From Actinomadura sp. J1-007 (GTDB lineage Bacteria; Actinomycetota; Actinomycetes; Streptosporangiales; Streptosporangiaceae), in the NCBI RefSeq assembly GCF_009793335.1, contig NZ_WING01000001.1, forward strand, positions 4,712,001 to 4,776,000: DNA of 64,000 nucleotides. The letters are read 5' to 3'. Shown one piece after another: positions 9,589 through 18,716 of the stretch. Position numbers and translations under genes: made by a program. The notes under the pieces are model-generated. The model searched no databases, was not told the origin of the DNA, and was given only the letters and a program-made list of their open reading frames with translations. How positions within the stretch are numbered: position 1 is the first letter of the stretch; every line of letters starts with the position of its first letter.

Positions 9589-11022
9589 GTGCGGGAATAC
9601 CTGCTCACGATCCTCGTCGCCGCCCTCGTCGCCTACCTGCTGACCCCCGCCGTGCGCAGGTTCGCCGTCTGGTTCGGCGCGCAGGCCGTGCCCCGCGACC
9701 GCGACGTGCACGTCATCCCGACGCCCCGGCTGGGCGGCCTCGCGATGTTCGGCGGCATGGTCGCGGCGCTGGTGGTCGCGAGCGGGCTGCCCGAGATGCG
9801 CAAGGTCCTGGCGACCAGCGACGTCGGCGTGATCAAGGCGCTGCTGCTGTCGGGCGGGCTGATCGTGCTGGTCGGGATCGCCGACGACCGCTGGGGCGTG
9901 GACGCGCTGACCAAGTTCGCCGGGCAGGTCGCGGCGGCCGGCATCTTCATCATGCAGGGCATCCAGATCTACGCGATCCCGCTGCCGAGCGGCGACACGG
10001 TGTCGCTGCCGCCCGCGTACGGGGTGCCGGTGACCGTGTTCATCGTGGTCGCCACGATCAACGCGGTGAACTTCATCGACGGCCTCGACGGGCTCGCGGC
10101 CGGCGTCGTCGGGATCGCCGCGCTCGCCCTGTTCTCCTACGGCTACCTGCTGTCCAAGGCCAACGGCGTCGCCACGCTCAGCGGCGCGACGCTGACCGCC
10201 GCCGTCCTCGTCGGGATCTGCGCGGGGTTCCTGCCGCACAACTTCAACCCGGCGCGGATCTTCATGGGCGACACCGGGTCGATGCTCATCGGGCTGCTGC
10301 TCAGCGCCGCGACGATCATGCTGACCGGGCAGTTCGACACCGCGATGCTGAGCAAGGGCCAGTTCCCCTTCTACGTGCCGATCCTGCTGGTCCCGGCGGT
10401 CGCGGCCGTGCCGTTCCTGGACATGCTGCTCGCGGTCTGGCGCCGGACGAACCAGGGCCGCTCGCCGTTCGCGCCCGACAAGCAGCACCTGCACCACCGG
10501 CTGCTGGAGCTCGGCCACTCGACCCGGCGCGCGGTGCTGATCATGTACTTCTGGGTGGGGCTGCTGGCGTCCGGCGTGGTCGCGCTCGCGCTGACCGACG
10601 CCGAGCTCATCGTCGGCAGCGTCATGGCGCTGGTCATCGTCGCCGGGCTGGTGCTGATGCTCGCCGGCTCGGGCCGCCGCCGCGCGGCCGCCGCCGCGAA
10701 CGCCGCGGGCGCCGCGGCGTCCGCGCCCGCGGGCGCGTCCGTCGCCGGGTCCGGCGCGACGCCCGCCGCCGCGCCGATGCCCGCGCCGGTCCCCGGCGAC
10801 GCGGTCGAGACCGTTCCGCCCGCGCAGCCGTTCCGCCCCGGCGACGGCGCCCACCGCGCGGCGCCCGGACGTCGCGCCGAGCGCCCCGGCGACCGCGCGG
10901 CGCAGGGCGGCGCGTCCCGGCCGGACGGGTTCTCGCAGGCCGGGGAGTACGCGCGGCCGGACGGGACGCACCCGCAGGCGGGCGATCCGACGCGTCCGGG
11001 CGGGTACGGGCGGGGCGCTTAG
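9589..11022 (+). CDS. wecA: Polyprenyl-phosphate GlcNAc-1-phosphate transferase (WecA/TagO type)
   Basis: A 477-residue polytopic enzyme that transfers a sugar-1-phosphate from a UDP-sugar to polyprenyl phosphate, starting a cell-wall glycopolymer. Family motifs: RDVHVIPTPRLGG at the first cytoplasmic loop, VNFIDGLDGLAAG, the Mg-binding NPARIFMGDTGS and the histidine-rich KQHLHHRLLELGHS. About ten membrane segments end near residue 365. The last 110 residues are a low-complexity Ala/Pro/Gly/Arg tail, probably disordered and cytoplasmic. GTG start at 9589 with GAAGGGAGG upstream. A WecA-type gene directly before the atp operon is typical of actinobacteria. Confidence 0.9.
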   Translation: MREYLLTILVAALVAYLLTPAVRRFAVWFGAQAVPRDRDVHVIPTPRLGGLAMFGGMVAALVVASGLPEMRKVLATSDVGVIKALLLSGGLIVLVGIADDRWGVDALTKFAGQVAAAGIFIMQGIQIYAIPLPSGDTVSLPPAYGVPVTVFIVVATINAVNFIDGLDGLAAGVVGIAALALFSYGYLLSKANGVATLSGATLTAAVLVGICAGFLPHNFNPARIFMGDTGSMLIGLLLSAATIMLTGQFDTAMLSKGQFPFYVPILLVPAVAAVPFLDMLLAVWRRTNQGRSPFAPDKQHLHHRLLELGHSTRRAVLIMYFWVGLLASGVVALALTDAELIVGSVMALVIVAGLVLMLAGSGRRRAAAAANAAGAAASAPAGASVAGSGATPAAAPMPAPVPGDAVETVPPAQPFRPGDGAHRAAPGRRAERPGDRAAQGGASRPDGFSQAGEYARPDGTHPQAGDPTRPGGYGRGA

Positions 11023-11125
11023 AGCGACCGGCCGATCGCGGCGCGTCCGGGCCGTTCACCCCGACACGGCCTCTGACCTGGGCTAAAGTCCGTGTAACCC
11101 GGGGGCGCTTGCGGCCCGCCGGGGC

Positions 11126-11142
11126 ATTACCTATAGGGTAAT
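11126..11142. promoter_or_regulatory. Palindrome in the atp promoter region
   Basis: ATTACC and GGTAAT are perfect six-base arms around TATAG. The site overlaps the first base of a candidate -35 hexamer (11142-11147). It is the most AT-rich patch between wecA and atpI, and its placement fits an operator. No regulator is identified. Confidence 0.4.
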
Positions 11143-11170
11143 TGTGGACAATCCGGACGCTTGTGATACC
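11142..11170 (+). promoter_or_regulatory. Candidate promoter of the atp operon
   Basis: TTGTGG (11142-11147) and GATACC (11165-11170) are separated by 17 bases and lie about 50 bases upstream of the atpI ATG. The hexamers are moderate matches to the housekeeping sigma consensus of actinomycetes. Downstream genes are closely spaced and in the same direction through atpC. Confidence 0.4.
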
Positions 11171-11217
11171 TTTCACGAACAAGAGCCGAACACTGAACGT
11201 GACCAGCCGGAGCCCTC

Positions 11218-11646
11218 ATGCAACCTTCCGACGCCCGGATCCTCCGCGGCGCCGCGATCCCTTCCGGTCTCGCAGGCATCGCCGCCGTTCTGGTCGGCCT
11301 GCCGCTCGGCGGGGCTAAAGGGGCGCTGGGTGCCGCCATCGGCGCGATCGTCGTGCTCGCCTTCTTCTCCATCAGCGTCGTCGCGGTGAGCTACGCCGCC
11401 AAGGTGTCGCCGCAGATGATGTTCGCCGCCGCCGTGTTCAGCTACATCACCAAGCTGTTCGTGATGTTCGCGCTGGTGGCGCTCTTCCAGGACGTCACCG
11501 CCTGGAACTCCGAGGCGTTCGCCTGGTCGGTGATCGCCCTCACCCTCGTCTGGATCGGCGCGGAGATCCGCGCCTCCCTGAAGATCAAGGCCATCGAGCT
11601 GGACCGGGTGGAGAGCCCCCGCGTCAGCGCCGACCGGAGCCCGTGA
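11218..11646 (+). CDS. atpI: ATP synthase accessory protein I-like membrane protein
   Basis: A 142-residue protein with four hydrophobic segments (about 15-33, 38-58, 68-90 and 100-120) and a charged C-terminal tail LKIKAIELDRVESP. Position between the WecA-type gene and atpB matches the actinobacterial AtpI or Rv1303-type protein. AtpI proteins help assemble the c-ring and may aid Mg transport; here the role is inferred from size, topology and context because sequence conservation is low. ATG at 11218. Confidence 0.75.
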   Translation: MQPSDARILRGAAIPSGLAGIAAVLVGLPLGGAKGALGAAIGAIVVLAFFSISVVAVSYAAKVSPQMMFAAAVFSYITKLFVMFALVALFQDVTAWNSEAFAWSVIALTLVWIGAEIRASLKIKAIELDRVESPRVSADRSP

Positions 11647-11712
11647 TGTCACCGTGGGCGACCGTGGCGGTAATGGACTACTCCAATATGACCATCAGGG
11701 GGGTGGCCTGCT

Positions 11713-11961
11713 ATGGTCCGTCCTGCGATGAGCGAGGAGGGGCACCGGCCCGGTCCGGGGTCCGACGAGTCGGACCACCGAGGCTTCGCCAACGCCGCCT
11801 GGGCGATCCCGAGCTACATACTCAGCGGGATGGCCGTCTACGGCGGCCTCGGCTGGCTGCTGGACCGCTGGCTGGGCACCTCGGCGCTGTTCCCCGCCGG
11901 AGTCCTGGTGGGCCTCGCTCTCGCGCTCTACCTGGTCTACCACCGCTACGGCCGCTCCTGA
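11713..11961 (+). CDS. atpZ: AtpZ/AtpI family small membrane protein
   Basis: An 82-residue protein with two predicted membrane helices: IPSYILSGMAVYGGLGWLLD, then ALFPAGVLVGLALALYLVYHR. The motif GGLGWLLDRW with a glycine-rich first helix is the AtpZ/AtpI signature. It has an acidic soluble N-terminus. ATG at 11713 follows a GGGGGGTGG patch; an in-frame ATG at 11728 would shorten it by five residues. It is encoded just before atpB, with which it probably acts in ATP synthase assembly. Confidence 0.8.
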   Translation: MVRPAMSEEGHRPGPGSDESDHRGFANAAWAIPSYILSGMAVYGGLGWLLDRWLGTSALFPAGVLVGLALALYLVYHRYGRS

Positions 11962-12121
11962 CGGCGCGGCCGGCGGCGAGGACCAGCGATGATCTTGCGT
12001 TGACCGCGCCGCCCTCGGGCGCGCGAGGCAGTGAAGCACCGACCGAGCACCGAACGAAGTAGCACCACCGAGCCTGAGTAGTACGACTGACCTGCAGTGT
12101 CACTGACGAAGGGACTGCCGC

Positions 12122-12931
12122 GTGAGCGCGCCGCACCTCCTCGCCTCTGGGAGCGGAGATGAGTTCGAGGCCCCCGGTCTCCACATCTTCGACTGGGGCC
12201 CGCTGTTCCCGGACGGTCCCGCGTGGCTCGACTGGTTCACCAAGCCCCTGCTGATCGTCGCGCTCGCCGCGATCGTGGTGATCGCCTTCTCCTGGAAGGC
12301 GTTCGGCAACCCCAAGCTGGTCCCGCGCGGCGTCCAGAACATCGGCGAGATCGGCTACCTGTTCGTACGCGACCAGGTGGCCCGGCCGATGATCGGCAAG
12401 GACGGCGACCGCTGGATGCCGTTCCTGTTCTCCACGTTCTTCTTCGTCCTGCTGATGAACCTGGCGGGCGTCGTGCCGGTGCTCCAGCTCCCGGCCACCT
12501 CCCACATCGCCCTGCCCATCGTGCTCGCCCTGGTGGTGTACGTGATGATGCTCTTCCTGAGCATCAAGCACCAGGGACTCGTCGGTTATTTCAAGAACAT
12601 GATGTTCCCGCCGGGACTGCCCAAGGCGCTCTACATCATCCTCGCCCCGATCGAGCTGCTGTCGAACATCATCCTGCGGCCGTTCACCCACGCGATCCGG
12701 CTCTTCGCGAACATGTTCGCCGGGCACCTGCTGATCGCCTTCTTCGCCACCGTGTCCTGGTGGTTCCTCGCCGAGAAGCTCACCGCCCTCGGGGCGGGTG
12801 TCGGCCTTGTCGGCTTCGTGATGACGATCATCATGACCGCGTTCGAGATCTTCGTGCAGAGCCTGCAGGCGTTCATCTTCGTCCTGCTCGCCGCCTCCTA
12901 CATCGGCGGCGCGCTGCACCCTGAGCACTGA
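12122..12931 (+). CDS. atpB: ATP synthase Fo subunit a
   Basis: A 269-residue proton-channel subunit with about five to six membrane helices. The essential arginine is in FTHAIRLFANMFAGH. The downstream helix TAFEIFVQSLQAFIF is also characteristic. It forms the two half-channels beside the c-ring. GTG start at 12122, preceded by GAAGGGA. First structural gene of the atp operon, 160 bases after atpZ. Confidence 0.96.
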   Translation: MSAPHLLASGSGDEFEAPGLHIFDWGPLFPDGPAWLDWFTKPLLIVALAAIVVIAFSWKAFGNPKLVPRGVQNIGEIGYLFVRDQVARPMIGKDGDRWMPFLFSTFFFVLLMNLAGVVPVLQLPATSHIALPIVLALVVYVMMLFLSIKHQGLVGYFKNMMFPPGLPKALYIILAPIELLSNIILRPFTHAIRLFANMFAGHLLIAFFATVSWWFLAEKLTALGAGVGLVGFVMTIIMTAFEIFVQSLQAFIFVLLAASYIGGALHPEH

Positions 12932-12960
12932 CCCGGACCAACACCCGCAACGCAAGCCCT

Positions 12961-12980
12961 CCGGTGGGCGACCCCACCGG
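12961..12980 (+). promoter_or_regulatory. Intercistronic hairpin before atpE
   Basis: CCGGTGGG and CCCACCGG form a perfect 8-bp stem with a CGAC loop, ending 22 bases before the atpE start and just upstream of its ribosome binding site AAGGAAAG. Subunit c is needed in about ten-fold excess, and leader structures before atpE are known to raise its translation or stability in other bacteria. A similar role here is inferred. Confidence 0.5.
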
Positions 12981-13002
12981 TCGAGTGAAAAGGAAAGAGC
13001 AC

Positions 13003-13248
13003 ATGCTCGCTGAAGCCATGGTCCTCGCCGGCGACGACAAGGTCACCGGCAGCCTCGGTGCCGTCGCGTACGGCCTGGCCGCCATCGGCCCCGGTATCGG
13101 CGTGGGCATCATCTTCGGCCAGGGCGTGCAGGCCATCGCCCGCCAGCCGGAGCTGACCAACGTCATCCGCCAGAACATGCTCCTGGGCTTCGCGCTCACC
13201 GAGGCGCTCGCCCTCATCGGTTTCGTCGTGCCGTTCGTGCACAAGTAA
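13003..13248 (+). CDS. atpE: ATP synthase Fo subunit c
   Basis: An 81-residue hairpin of two membrane helices. The first carries the glycine-rich packing motif (IGPGIGVGIIFGQGV), the polar loop is ARQPE (46-50), and the second helix carries the proton-binding carboxylate E67 in GFALTEALALIGF. The ATG at 13003 is chosen because AAGGAAAGAGC sits just upstream and the N-terminus is then the usual length. Rings of this subunit turn with the proton flow. Confidence 0.97.
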   Translation: MLAEAMVLAGDDKVTGSLGAVAYGLAAIGPGIGVGIIFGQGVQAIARQPELTNVIRQNMLLGFALTEALALIGFVVPFVHK

Positions 13249-13287
13249 ACCGCCCCTGCGAACTGCTGACAGGAAGGCGGAACCCTC

Positions 13288-13857
13288 ATGACCAACCTGC
13301 TCGCCGCGGCGGTCGTGGCTCAGGAGACAGAGGAATACAAGCCGCTTGCGCCCGACACCGCCGAGCTGATCTTCGGCACGATCGCGTTCGCGATCGTGCT
13401 CATCCTGGTCGGCTGGAAGTTCGTTCCGGCGATCCGCAAGACCCTTGAGGAGCGCACGGACGCGATCGAGGGCGGGCTCAAGCGTGCCGAGGCGGCGCAG
13501 GACGAGGCCAAGGAGACCCTGGAGCAGTACCGGGCCAAGCTGCGCGAGGCCCAGCTCGAGGCGTCCAGCCTGCGCAAGAAGGCCGAGGAGCAGGGCGCCG
13601 CGATCATCGCGGAGATGAAGGAGCAGGCCCAGGCCGAGGCCAACCGCATCCGCGAGGCCGCCAAGGCCGACATCGAGGCCGAACGGCAGCAGGCCCTGGC
13701 CTCGCTGCGCAGCGAGGTCGGCGCGCTGTCGGTCGAGCTGGCCGGGCGCGTGGTGGGCGAGTCCCTGGAGGACAGCGCCCGGCAGAGCCGCGTGGTCGAC
13801 CGGTTCCTTGAGGAGCTCGAAGGCCGCGCCCGCAGCCAGGAGCAGATCTCATCATGA
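13288..13857 (+). CDS. atpF: ATP synthase Fo subunit b
   Basis: A 189-residue peripheral-stalk subunit. One N-terminal membrane helix (about 28-50, LIFGTIAFAIVLILVGWKF) is followed by a long charged coiled coil (55-150) rich in Ala, Glu and Lys, ending in a delta-binding region. ATG at 13288 with AGGAAGG upstream. The stop overlaps the atpH start by four bases (ATGA). This is a separate b subunit, not the b-delta fusion of mycobacteria. Confidence 0.95.
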   Translation: MTNLLAAAVVAQETEEYKPLAPDTAELIFGTIAFAIVLILVGWKFVPAIRKTLEERTDAIEGGLKRAEAAQDEAKETLEQYRAKLREAQLEASSLRKKAEEQGAAIIAEMKEQAQAEANRIREAAKADIEAERQQALASLRSEVGALSVELAGRVVGESLEDSARQSRVVDRFLEELEGRARSQEQISS

Positions 13858-14672
13858 CCATCACGGGAGCGGTGAGCAGGGCGTCGATGGCCGAGGCGGG
13901 GGAGCGCCTGGAGGCGGTTCTCCCCACGGCGGACCTCGCGGTCCTCGGCGGCGACCTGTTCTCGGTGCTGAACCTGATCGACCGCGAGCACGGCCTGCGG
14001 CGGGCGGTCTCCGACCCGGCGCGGGACGGCGCCGACAAGGCCGGGCTGGTCCAGGCGCTGCTGGAGGGCAAGGTCTCCCCGGCCGCTCTCGGGCTGGTCG
14101 CCGATGTCGTCCGGCTGCGCTGGTCGAAGCCCTCGGAGCTGTCGGACGCGGTGGAGACCCTCGCGGTCACCGCCGAGGCCGCCCGCGCCGAGGCCGACGG
14201 GCGCATCGACGACCTGGAGGACGAGCTGTTCCGGTTCTCCCGGGTCATCGAGGGCGAGCCCGCGCTGCGCGGGGCGCTGTCGGGGCCCGGGCTGCCGGCC
14301 GACCGGCGGCAGGGCCTGCTGAACGCCCTGCTGGAGGGCAAGGTGACGCCCGCCGCGCTGGTGCTGGTCACCGAGCTGGTGCTGCGCCCGCGGGGACGTA
14401 GCCTGGAAGGCGGGCTCGCCGAGTACGGCAAGCTCGTCGCCCAGCGGCGCGAGCGCCTGGTCGCGCTGGTGCGCACGCCGGTCGAGCTGACCGAGGCGCA
14501 GCGCACCCGGCTCGGCGCGGTGCTCGCCGCCGCCTACGGCCACGAGGTACACCTGAACATCGAGATCGACCCGGCGACGGTGGGCGGCCTGTCCATCCAG
14601 ATCGGGGACGAGATCATCGACGGCACGATCGCCGGGCGGCTGGACGACGTCCGCCGGCGGCTCGCGAGCTGA
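13854..14672 (+). CDS. atpH: ATP synthase F1 subunit delta
   Basis: A 272-residue OSCP/delta subunit that joins the b stalk to the top of the alpha3beta3 head. It is longer than the about 175-residue enterobacterial protein, as known for Streptomyces. The extra length looks like an internal duplication: VQALLEGKVSPAALGLV and LNALLEGKVTPAALVLV are about 98 residues apart. The C-terminus has the family signature GLSIQIGDEIIDGTI followed by RRLAS. Translationally coupled to atpF. Confidence 0.94.
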   Translation: MTITGAVSRASMAEAGERLEAVLPTADLAVLGGDLFSVLNLIDREHGLRRAVSDPARDGADKAGLVQALLEGKVSPAALGLVADVVRLRWSKPSELSDAVETLAVTAEAARAEADGRIDDLEDELFRFSRVIEGEPALRGALSGPGLPADRRQGLLNALLEGKVTPAALVLVTELVLRPRGRSLEGGLAEYGKLVAQRRERLVALVRTPVELTEAQRTRLGAVLAAAYGHEVHLNIEIDPATVGGLSIQIGDEIIDGTIAGRLDDVRRRLAS

Positions 14673-14729
14673 CGACCGACGAGCCACGAGCTAGCTGAGC
14701 TGACCCCTAGAGGGAGCAAGAGAGGAATC

Positions 14730-16367
14730 ATGGCGGAGCTGACGATCCGTCCGGATGAGATCCGGAACGCGCTGGAGCGCTTCGTCCAGTCGTACGAGCC
14801 TGAGGCCGCCGCGCGCGAAGAGGTCGGCACCGTCGTCGATTCCGGCGACGGTATCGCCCACGTCGAGGGCCTGCCCTCCGCGATGGCGAACGAACTCCTG
14901 GAGTTCGAGGACGGTACCCGTGGCCTGGCTCTGAACCTGGACGTGCGCGAGATCGGCGCCGTTGTCCTGGGTGACTTCAGCAAGATCGAGGAGGGCCAGA
15001 AGGTCCGCCGTACCGGCGAGGTCCTCTCGGTCCCGGTCGGCGACGGCTTCCTCGGCCGCGTCGTCGACTCGCTGGGCAACCCGCTGGACGGCAAGGGCGC
15101 CATCGAGTCGACCGAGCGCCGCGCGCTGGAGTTGCAGGCCCCCTCGGTGGTGCAGCGGCAGGAGGTCAACGAGCCCCTCCAGACCGGCATCAAGGCCATC
15201 GACTCGATGACCCCGATCGGCCGCGGCCAGCGCCAGCTGATCATCGGTGACCGGCAGACCGGCAAGACCACGGTCTGCGTGGACACCATCATCAACCAGA
15301 AGGAGAACTGGGCGTCCGGCGACGAGAAGCAGCAGGTCCGCTGCATCTACGTCGCGATCGGCCAGAAGGGCTCCACGATCGCCAACGTGCGCCGCCAGCT
15401 CGAAGAGGCGGGCGCGCTGGAGTACACCACGATCGTGGCGGCCCCCGCCTCCGACCCCGCGGGCTTCAAGTACATCGCCCCCTACACCGGGTCGGCGATC
15501 GGGCAGCACTGGATGTACCAGGGCAAGCACGTCCTGATCGTCTTCGACGACCTGTCCAAGCAGGCCGAGGCGTACCGCGCGGTGTCGCTGCTGCTGCGCC
15601 GCCCGCCGGGCCGCGAGGCGTACCCCGGTGACGTCTTCTACCTGCACTCGCGCCTGCTGGAGCGCTGCGCGAAGCTGTCGGACGACCTCGGCGCCGGCTC
15701 GATGACGGGCCTGCCGATCGTCGAGACCAAGGGCAACGACGTGTCGGCCTACATCCCGACCAACGTCATCTCCATCACCGACGGGCAGTGCTTCCTGGAG
15801 ACCGACCTGTTCAACCAGGGCGTCCGGCCGGCGATCAACGTCGGCATCTCGGTCTCCCGGGTCGGCGGCACCGCGCAGATCAAGGCGATGCGCAAGGTCT
15901 CCGGAACGCTGCGGCTCGCGCTGTCGCAGTTCCGCGACCTGGAGGCGTTCGCCGCGTTCGCCTCCGACCTCGACGCCGCGTCCCGCGCGCAGCTCGACCG
16001 CGGCGCCCGCCTCGTGGAGCTGCTCAAGCAGCCGCAGGGCAGCCCGTTCCCGGTGGAGCAGGAGGTCGTGTCGGTGTGGGCCGGCACCTCCGGCGAGCTC
16101 GACGACGTCCCGGCCGAGGACGTGCGCCGCTTCGAGCGCGAGTTCCTCGACTACATGGAGCGCGAGGAGTCGGGCCTGCTCGGCGGCATCCGGGAGACCG
16201 GGCAGCTCTCCGACGACGGACTGACCGGCCTGAAGAACGCCATCACGGAGTTCAAGAAGGGCTTCCAGACGAGCGCGGGCGACCTGCTCGGCGAGGACGA
16301 GTCGATCGAGCCCATCGACGACGAGGCCGTCGAGCAGGAGACGATCACCCGCGTCACGAAGGACTGA
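14730..16367 (+). CDS. atpA: ATP synthase F1 subunit alpha
   Basis: A 545-residue non-catalytic nucleotide-binding subunit. Beta-barrel at about 25-95, Walker A GDRQTGKT at 173-180, the following P-loop ATPase core, and a helical C-terminal domain. The C-terminal end carries an acidic tail (GEDESIEPIDDEAVEQE) longer than in E. coli, as in other actinobacteria, where such a tail is linked to suppression of ATP hydrolysis in mycobacteria. ATG at 14730, GAGGAATC upstream. Six bases separate it from atpG. Confidence 0.97.
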   Translation: MAELTIRPDEIRNALERFVQSYEPEAAAREEVGTVVDSGDGIAHVEGLPSAMANELLEFEDGTRGLALNLDVREIGAVVLGDFSKIEEGQKVRRTGEVLSVPVGDGFLGRVVDSLGNPLDGKGAIESTERRALELQAPSVVQRQEVNEPLQTGIKAIDSMTPIGRGQRQLIIGDRQTGKTTVCVDTIINQKENWASGDEKQQVRCIYVAIGQKGSTIANVRRQLEEAGALEYTTIVAAPASDPAGFKYIAPYTGSAIGQHWMYQGKHVLIVFDDLSKQAEAYRAVSLLLRRPPGREAYPGDVFYLHSRLLERCAKLSDDLGAGSMTGLPIVETKGNDVSAYIPTNVISITDGQCFLETDLFNQGVRPAINVGISVSRVGGTAQIKAMRKVSGTLRLALSQFRDLEAFAAFASDLDAASRAQLDRGARLVELLKQPQGSPFPVEQEVVSVWAGTSGELDDVPAEDVRRFEREFLDYMEREESGLLGGIRETGQLSDDGLTGLKNAITEFKKGFQTSAGDLLGEDESIEPIDDEAVEQETITRVTKD

Positions 16368-16373
16368 TCGGCG

Positions 16374-17276
16374 ATGGCCCAGGTTCGTGAACTCCGGCAG
16401 CAGATCAAGTCGGTCAAGTCGACCGCGAAGATCACGCGTGCCCAGGAGATGATCGCCACCTCGCGGATCGTCAAGGCCCAGCAGGCGGTGGCGGCCTCCA
16501 AGCCGTACGCCGACCAGATCACGCAGGCGCTGTCGGCGCTGGTCAGCCACCATGTGGGCATCGACCACCCGCTGCTGCGCGAGCAGCCCGAGGACAACCG
16601 CAGCGCGGTGCTGATCGTGACCAGCGACCGCGGTTTCTGCGGGGCCTACAACGCCAACGTGATCCGCGAGGCCGAGTCGCTCATCAAGGCGCTGCGCGAG
16701 CAGGGCCGGGAGCCGGTTCCGTACGTCGTCGGCAACAAGGGCATCACGTGGTACCGGTTCCGGGGCCGCGAGGTGAACGGGACCTGGCACGGCTTCAGCG
16801 ACCGTCCCGCGTTCGCCGACGCCGAGACGATCGGGCGGCGGCTCGTCCAGGACTTCCTGAAGTCCGACGCCGAGGGCGGGGTCGGCGAGATCCACGTCGT
16901 CTACACCGAGTTCGTCTCGATGCTGACGCAGCAGGTGCAGGTCCGGCGGCTGATGCCGCTGGAGATCGAGGAACGGCACGGGGGCGAGCAGGGCTCGGTC
17001 CCGCCGTCCTACGACTTCGAACCGACCGCGGAGGCCGCTCTCGATCTGCTGCTGCCGAACTACGTCGAGAGCCGCATCTTCCACATGCTGCTCCAGTCGG
17101 CCGCCTCGTTCCAGGCCGCGGTGCGGCGGGCGATGAAGTCGGCGACCGACAATGCCAATGAACTGATCGGGGTCTACACGCGCCAGATGAACCAGGCACG
17201 GCAGGCCCAGATCACCCAGGAAATCAGCGAGATCGTCGGTGGGGCCAACGCACTCGCCGATTCTGGCGGGGAGTGA
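16374..17276 (+). CDS. atpG: ATP synthase F1 subunit gamma
   Basis: A 300-residue central-stalk subunit. The N-terminal helix MAQVRELRQQIKSVKSTAKI and the C-terminal helix with MKSATDNANELI form the coiled coil that rotates in the alpha3beta3 cavity. The Rossmann-like middle includes LIVTSDRGFCGAYNANV. An extra loop with ERHGGEQGSVPPSYDF sits before the C-terminal helix, as in other actinobacteria. ATG at 16374. Confidence 0.96.
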   Translation: MAQVRELRQQIKSVKSTAKITRAQEMIATSRIVKAQQAVAASKPYADQITQALSALVSHHVGIDHPLLREQPEDNRSAVLIVTSDRGFCGAYNANVIREAESLIKALREQGREPVPYVVGNKGITWYRFRGREVNGTWHGFSDRPAFADAETIGRRLVQDFLKSDAEGGVGEIHVVYTEFVSMLTQQVQVRRLMPLEIEERHGGEQGSVPPSYDFEPTAEAALDLLLPNYVESRIFHMLLQSAASFQAAVRRAMKSATDNANELIGVYTRQMNQARQAQITQEISEIVGGANALADSGGE

Positions 17277-17278
17277 GA

Positions 17279-18709
17279 ATGACTGCTCAGGTAGAAACGG
17301 CGACCGCCACAGGGCGCGTCGTCAGGGTCATCGGCCCGGTCGTCGACGTGGAGTTCCCCGCCGACGCCATCCCCGGCATCTACAACGCCCTGCGCGTCGA
17401 GGTGACGCTGGCCGGCGAGACGCGGACGCTGACGCTGGAGGTCGCCCAGGACCTCGGCGACAACATGGTCCGCGCCATCTCCATGCAGCCGACCGACGGC
17501 ATGGTGCGCGGCACGGCGGTCACCGACACCGGAGAGCCGATCTCGGTGCCGGTCGGCGACGTCACCAAGGGCCACGTGTGGAACGCCCTCGGCGAGCCGC
17601 TGGACGTCCCGGCGGCCTCGCTGGAGATCAACGAGCGCTGGGGCATCCACCGCAGCGCGCCGCCGTTCGACCAGCTCGAGTCGCGCACCGAGATGCTGGA
17701 GACCGGCATCAAGGTCATCGACCTGCTCAGCCCGTACGTCAAGGGCGGGAAGATCGGCCTGTTCGGCGGCGCGGGCGTCGGCAAGACCGTCCTCATCCAG
17801 GAGATGATCCGGCGCGTCGCCCGCAACTTCGGCGGCACCTCGGTGTTCGCCGGCGTCGGCGAGCGCACCCGCGAGGGCAACGACCTCTGGGTGGAGATGG
17901 CCGAGGCGGACGTCCTCAAGGACACCGCCCTGGTGTTCGGCCAGATGGACGAGCCGCCGGGGACCCGGCTGCGCGTCGCGCTCGGCGGGCTGACGATGGC
18001 GGAGTACTTCCGCGACGTCCAGAACCAGGACGTGATGCTGTTCATCGACAACATCTTCCGGTTCACCCAGGCGGGCTCGGAGGTCTCCACGCTGCTCGGC
18101 CGCATGCCGTCCGCGGTGGGCTACCAGCCGACCCTGGCGGACGAGATGGGCCAGCTCCAGGAGCGGATCACCTCGACCCGCGGGCACTCGATCACCTCGA
18201 TGCAGGCGGTCTACGTTCCCGCGGACGACATCACCGACCCGGCGCCGCACACGGTGTTCGCGCACCTGGACGCCACCACGGAGCTGTCGCGCGACATCTC
18301 CGCGAAGGGCATCTTCCCGGCGGTGGACCCGCTGACGTCCACCTCCCGGATCATGGACCGGCAGATCCTGGGCGACGAGCACTACAACGTCGCGCAGGAG
18401 GTGAAGCGGATCCTCCAGAAGTACAAGGAGCTCCAGGACATCATCGCGATCCTCGGCATCGACGAGCTGTCCGAGGAGGACAAGGTCACGGTGCAGCGGG
18501 CGCGGCGCATCGAGCGCTTCCTGTCGCACCCGATGTACGTGGCCGAGCAGTTCACCGGCCAGCCCGGCGTGACGGTGCCGAAGGACGAGACGGTCGCCTC
18601 GTTCAAGGCCATCGCGGAGGGCAAGTACGACCACCTGCCCGAGCAGGCGTTCTTCATGTGCGGTGGCATCGAGGACGTCGAGAAGAAGGCCAGGGAGCTG
18701 GAGAAGTAG
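17279..18709 (+). CDS. atpD: ATP synthase F1 subunit beta
   Basis: A 476-residue catalytic subunit. Walker A GGAGVGKT at about 163-170, the DMLFID-type Walker B in DVMLFIDNIFRFTQAG, and the catalytic glutamate within GVGERTREGNDL. ATG at 17279 is chosen over the GTG at 17273, because GGGGAG at 17267-17272 is correctly spaced only for the ATG. The atpG stop lies between the two candidates. A 35-base hairpin follows before atpC. Confidence 0.97.
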   Translation: MTAQVETATATGRVVRVIGPVVDVEFPADAIPGIYNALRVEVTLAGETRTLTLEVAQDLGDNMVRAISMQPTDGMVRGTAVTDTGEPISVPVGDVTKGHVWNALGEPLDVPAASLEINERWGIHRSAPPFDQLESRTEMLETGIKVIDLLSPYVKGGKIGLFGGAGVGKTVLIQEMIRRVARNFGGTSVFAGVGERTREGNDLWVEMAEADVLKDTALVFGQMDEPPGTRLRVALGGLTMAEYFRDVQNQDVMLFIDNIFRFTQAGSEVSTLLGRMPSAVGYQPTLADEMGQLQERITSTRGHSITSMQAVYVPADDITDPAPHTVFAHLDATTELSRDISAKGIFPAVDPLTSTSRIMDRQILGDEHYNVAQEVKRILQKYKELQDIIAILGIDELSEEDKVTVQRARRIERFLSHPMYVAEQFTGQPGVTVPKDETVASFKAIAEGKYDHLPEQAFFMCGGIEDVEKKARELEK

Positions 18710-18716
18710 TCCGCTC

